Source: Cryptomeria japonica
Lineage: Eukaryota; Streptophyta; Pinopsida; Cupressales; Cupressaceae
Direction: 5' to 3'
NCBI RefSeq assembly: GCF_030272615.1
Contig: NC_081411.1
Coordinates: forward strand, 187,309,449 to 187,373,448
DNA: 64,000 nucleotides
In this document: piece after piece, positions 62,528 through 64,000 of the stretch
Layout of the letters: each line of letters starts with the position of its first letter
How positions within the stretch are numbered: position 1 is the first letter of the stretch
The notes under the pieces: model-generated
The model's database searches: none
Told to the model about the DNA's origin: nothing
Seen by the model: only the letters and a program-made list of their open reading frames with translations
Made by a program: the position numbers and the translations under genes

Positions 62528-64000
62528 ATGTCTACTAACTATTTCAGGAAGGACAATCCTAAACTTGATGGAACCAACTATGGCATATGGAAGATTAGAA
62601 TGGAGACACATCTAAATTGCATTGGAAAGGACATCTGGGATGTTACAAAGAATGGTTATACTGCTGCTGTACCAGGTCAGCCCAGTCCAGCTAACTTGAA
62701 AAAAGATGAGGAAAATGATTGCAAAGCAAGAGAAGCACTTTTGAGTGCATTATCAGATCAACAAATCATGGGACTATCAGATAGGTCTACTGCTAAAGCT
62801 ATTTGGGATCATTTGGAAACACTGAATGAAGGAGATTCCATAGTCAAAATTGCAAAACTTGAAAGCTTCCGGGTCAGATATGAACATCTAAAAATGGAAG
62901 AAGATGAAAGGAATTCTGCTTTTATGGAAAGATTAAATGAAATTGTTTTGGGTATTAAATGTTGTGGAGGAACCTTAAGTGAGGATGAAATTGTTTCAAA
63001 AATTTTAAGAGGATTGCCACTGACATATAAAATGAAGGTTACTGCTATAAATGAGTTAAGAACAATGCCTAATACATCAATAACTAGGGATACATTGATT
63101 GGGAAACTTTCAACTTTTGAAATTGAGGAATTTGGTCCTATTGCTACTATTAAGACAGATTTGGCCTTTAAAGCATCAACATCATCTGCTCCATCATTTG
63201 ACAAATCTGATTGGAAAGCCTTTTATGCAAGAGAACTTGAAGAAAGTAGGAAAGAAAATGAAGAACTTGAAGAACTTGAAGCACTATTTGCAAGGAAAAT
63301 GCCTAAAGGTCTAGTTGGAAGTAAGATGAAGGTAAAGCACCCTTTAAATGTTTTAATTGCAATAAGATTGGTCATATGGCTTCGAGATGCCCTGATAGAC
63401 ATGCTAGACTAAGAGAAGAAGCTAGAAGAACATACAAGCCCAACCCTGAATATCAGAGATACAGATTTAAGAAGAATAAAGACAAATCTTGTTACATTGT
63501 TGATGAAGGTGTGACTGATGATTCTGATGAGGATTTGATAGACAATGGATGGGTTTTTGTTGCTATAACAGAAGATCAACTGGCACCTACTACTCAACCG
63601 GTAGTACAGGCCCTAGCAGCTAAAGTTGAAGTAAAGGATGAATGGATCATTGATTCAGGATGCTCACATCATATGACAGGAGACAAAGGTAAATTCTTGA
63701 GCTTTCAAGAATACAATGGAGGTTTAGTGAGATTTGGAGATGACAAAGCTTGTTCAATCAAAGGTAAGGGTTCAATATCTCTTGATGGTAAGCATAACAC
63801 TGACAATGTCTACTATGTTGAAGGATTAAAGCATAATATTTTGAGTGTTGGTCAATTAGTTGAGAAAGGATTTCAGTTACAATTTAAAAATGGAAAATGC
63901 AAAATCATGAACAGAACTAGTTTGGAAATTGCAATTGGTAATCAGACTAGAGGTAATATCTTTCATTTGAACAACAATGAAAAGACATGCTTGATTGCAC
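62528..64000 (+). pseudogene. Element D gag-pol, one frameshift, partial
   Basis: ATG 62528 (MSTNYFRKDNPKLDGTNYGI) starts a UBN2-type copia Gag, with LSDRSTAKAIWDHLETLNEGD, KLESFRVRYEHLKMEEDER and KILRGLPLTYK. A one-base loss near 63320 shifts the frame; the original frame would stop at 63412. The shifted frame carries an intact knuckle CFNCNKIGHMASRC (about 63349), then the protease WIIDSGCSHHMTGDK at about 63644 and the spacer toward integrase (KHNILSVGQLVEKG). It stays open to the window end. Whether the shift is a real mutation or a sequence error cannot be told here. Confidence 0.85.

Larger units (their letters stand above)
61408..64000 (+). mobile_element. Element D: well-preserved Ty1/copia retrotransposon, 5' part
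   Basis: It has a 5' LTR (61408-62471), primer site (62474-62485), gag from 62528 and protease from about 63646. The window ends before integrase. Only one frameshift and no stop were seen in 1.47 kb of coding sequence, unlike A and E, so D is the youngest copia element here and the best candidate for a recent source of enzymes. The bases before it are GTATG (61403-61407), one possible TSD copy; the other lies outside. Confidence 0.85.

Overview
The window looks like intergenic DNA from a large plant nuclear genome, most likely a gymnosperm (inference: AT-rich, very dense in old nested LTR retroelements with long LTRs, plant-type Ty1/copia and Ty3/gypsy proteins, a plant DRM-type methyltransferase fragment, PPR fragments). 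No intact host gene, rRNA, tRNA or CRISPR array was seen. Almost everything that can be named is a retroelement or a broken gene interrupted by one. Boundaries and target-site duplications (TSDs) were read by eye.

Layout. 1-1.95 kb: unassigned, with a TTGAACC minisatellite. 1.95-7.1 kb: element F, a minus-strand copia element deleted between gag and reverse transcriptase (RT), with a solo LTR (J) inside its RT/RNase H region. F sits in the 3' LTR of element G (7.1-15.6 kb, minus), a pol-less LTR element. G and a 4.4 kb TG...CA insertion (I, TSD GATAA) both sit in the integrase of a Ty3/gypsy element, H. The end of H's integrase and its 3' region follow (20.1-21.6 kb). They are interrupted by copia element A (21.65-35.3 kb) and resume to a polypurine tract and LTR start near 37.2 kb. 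Element A carries in its RT, just before the catalytic DD, a second pol-less element, B (26.2-32.8 kb, TSD GATTG). A decayed copia element E (37.8-41.15 kb) follows. A third pol-less element, C (41.75-48.5 kb, TSD GGCAA), abuts a minus-strand DRM-type DNA methyltransferase pseudogene. That pseudogene is itself split by a 3.7 kb TG...CA insertion (K, TSD TACTC). The right end holds a LINE fragment, PPR fragments in opposite orientations, a 222-bp tandem repeat, a minus-strand gypsy gag with primer binding site, another gypsy LTR start, and the 5' part of a well-preserved copia element D, which runs off the window.

The most interesting system is the pol-less family (B, C and the more diverged G). 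All three have LTRs, a tRNA-Met-type primer site and the same polypurine tract as the neighbouring autonomous copia elements, but encode no recognisable protease, integrase or RT. They carry ORF1 (coiled coil plus several CCHC zinc knuckles; four in B and C) and a very long ORF2 (about 1,100-1,180 codons in B and C) of a family I do not recognise, with a basic nuclear-localisation-like stretch and a C-terminal coiled coil. The parsimonious reading is that they are mobilised in trans by copia elements like A or D while supplying their own nucleocapsid-like protein and an unknown conserved protein.

All coding regions except D's are broken by stops and frameshifts. Several stops are TAG or TGA where a related copy has CAG or TGG, as expected from deamination of methylated cytosine.
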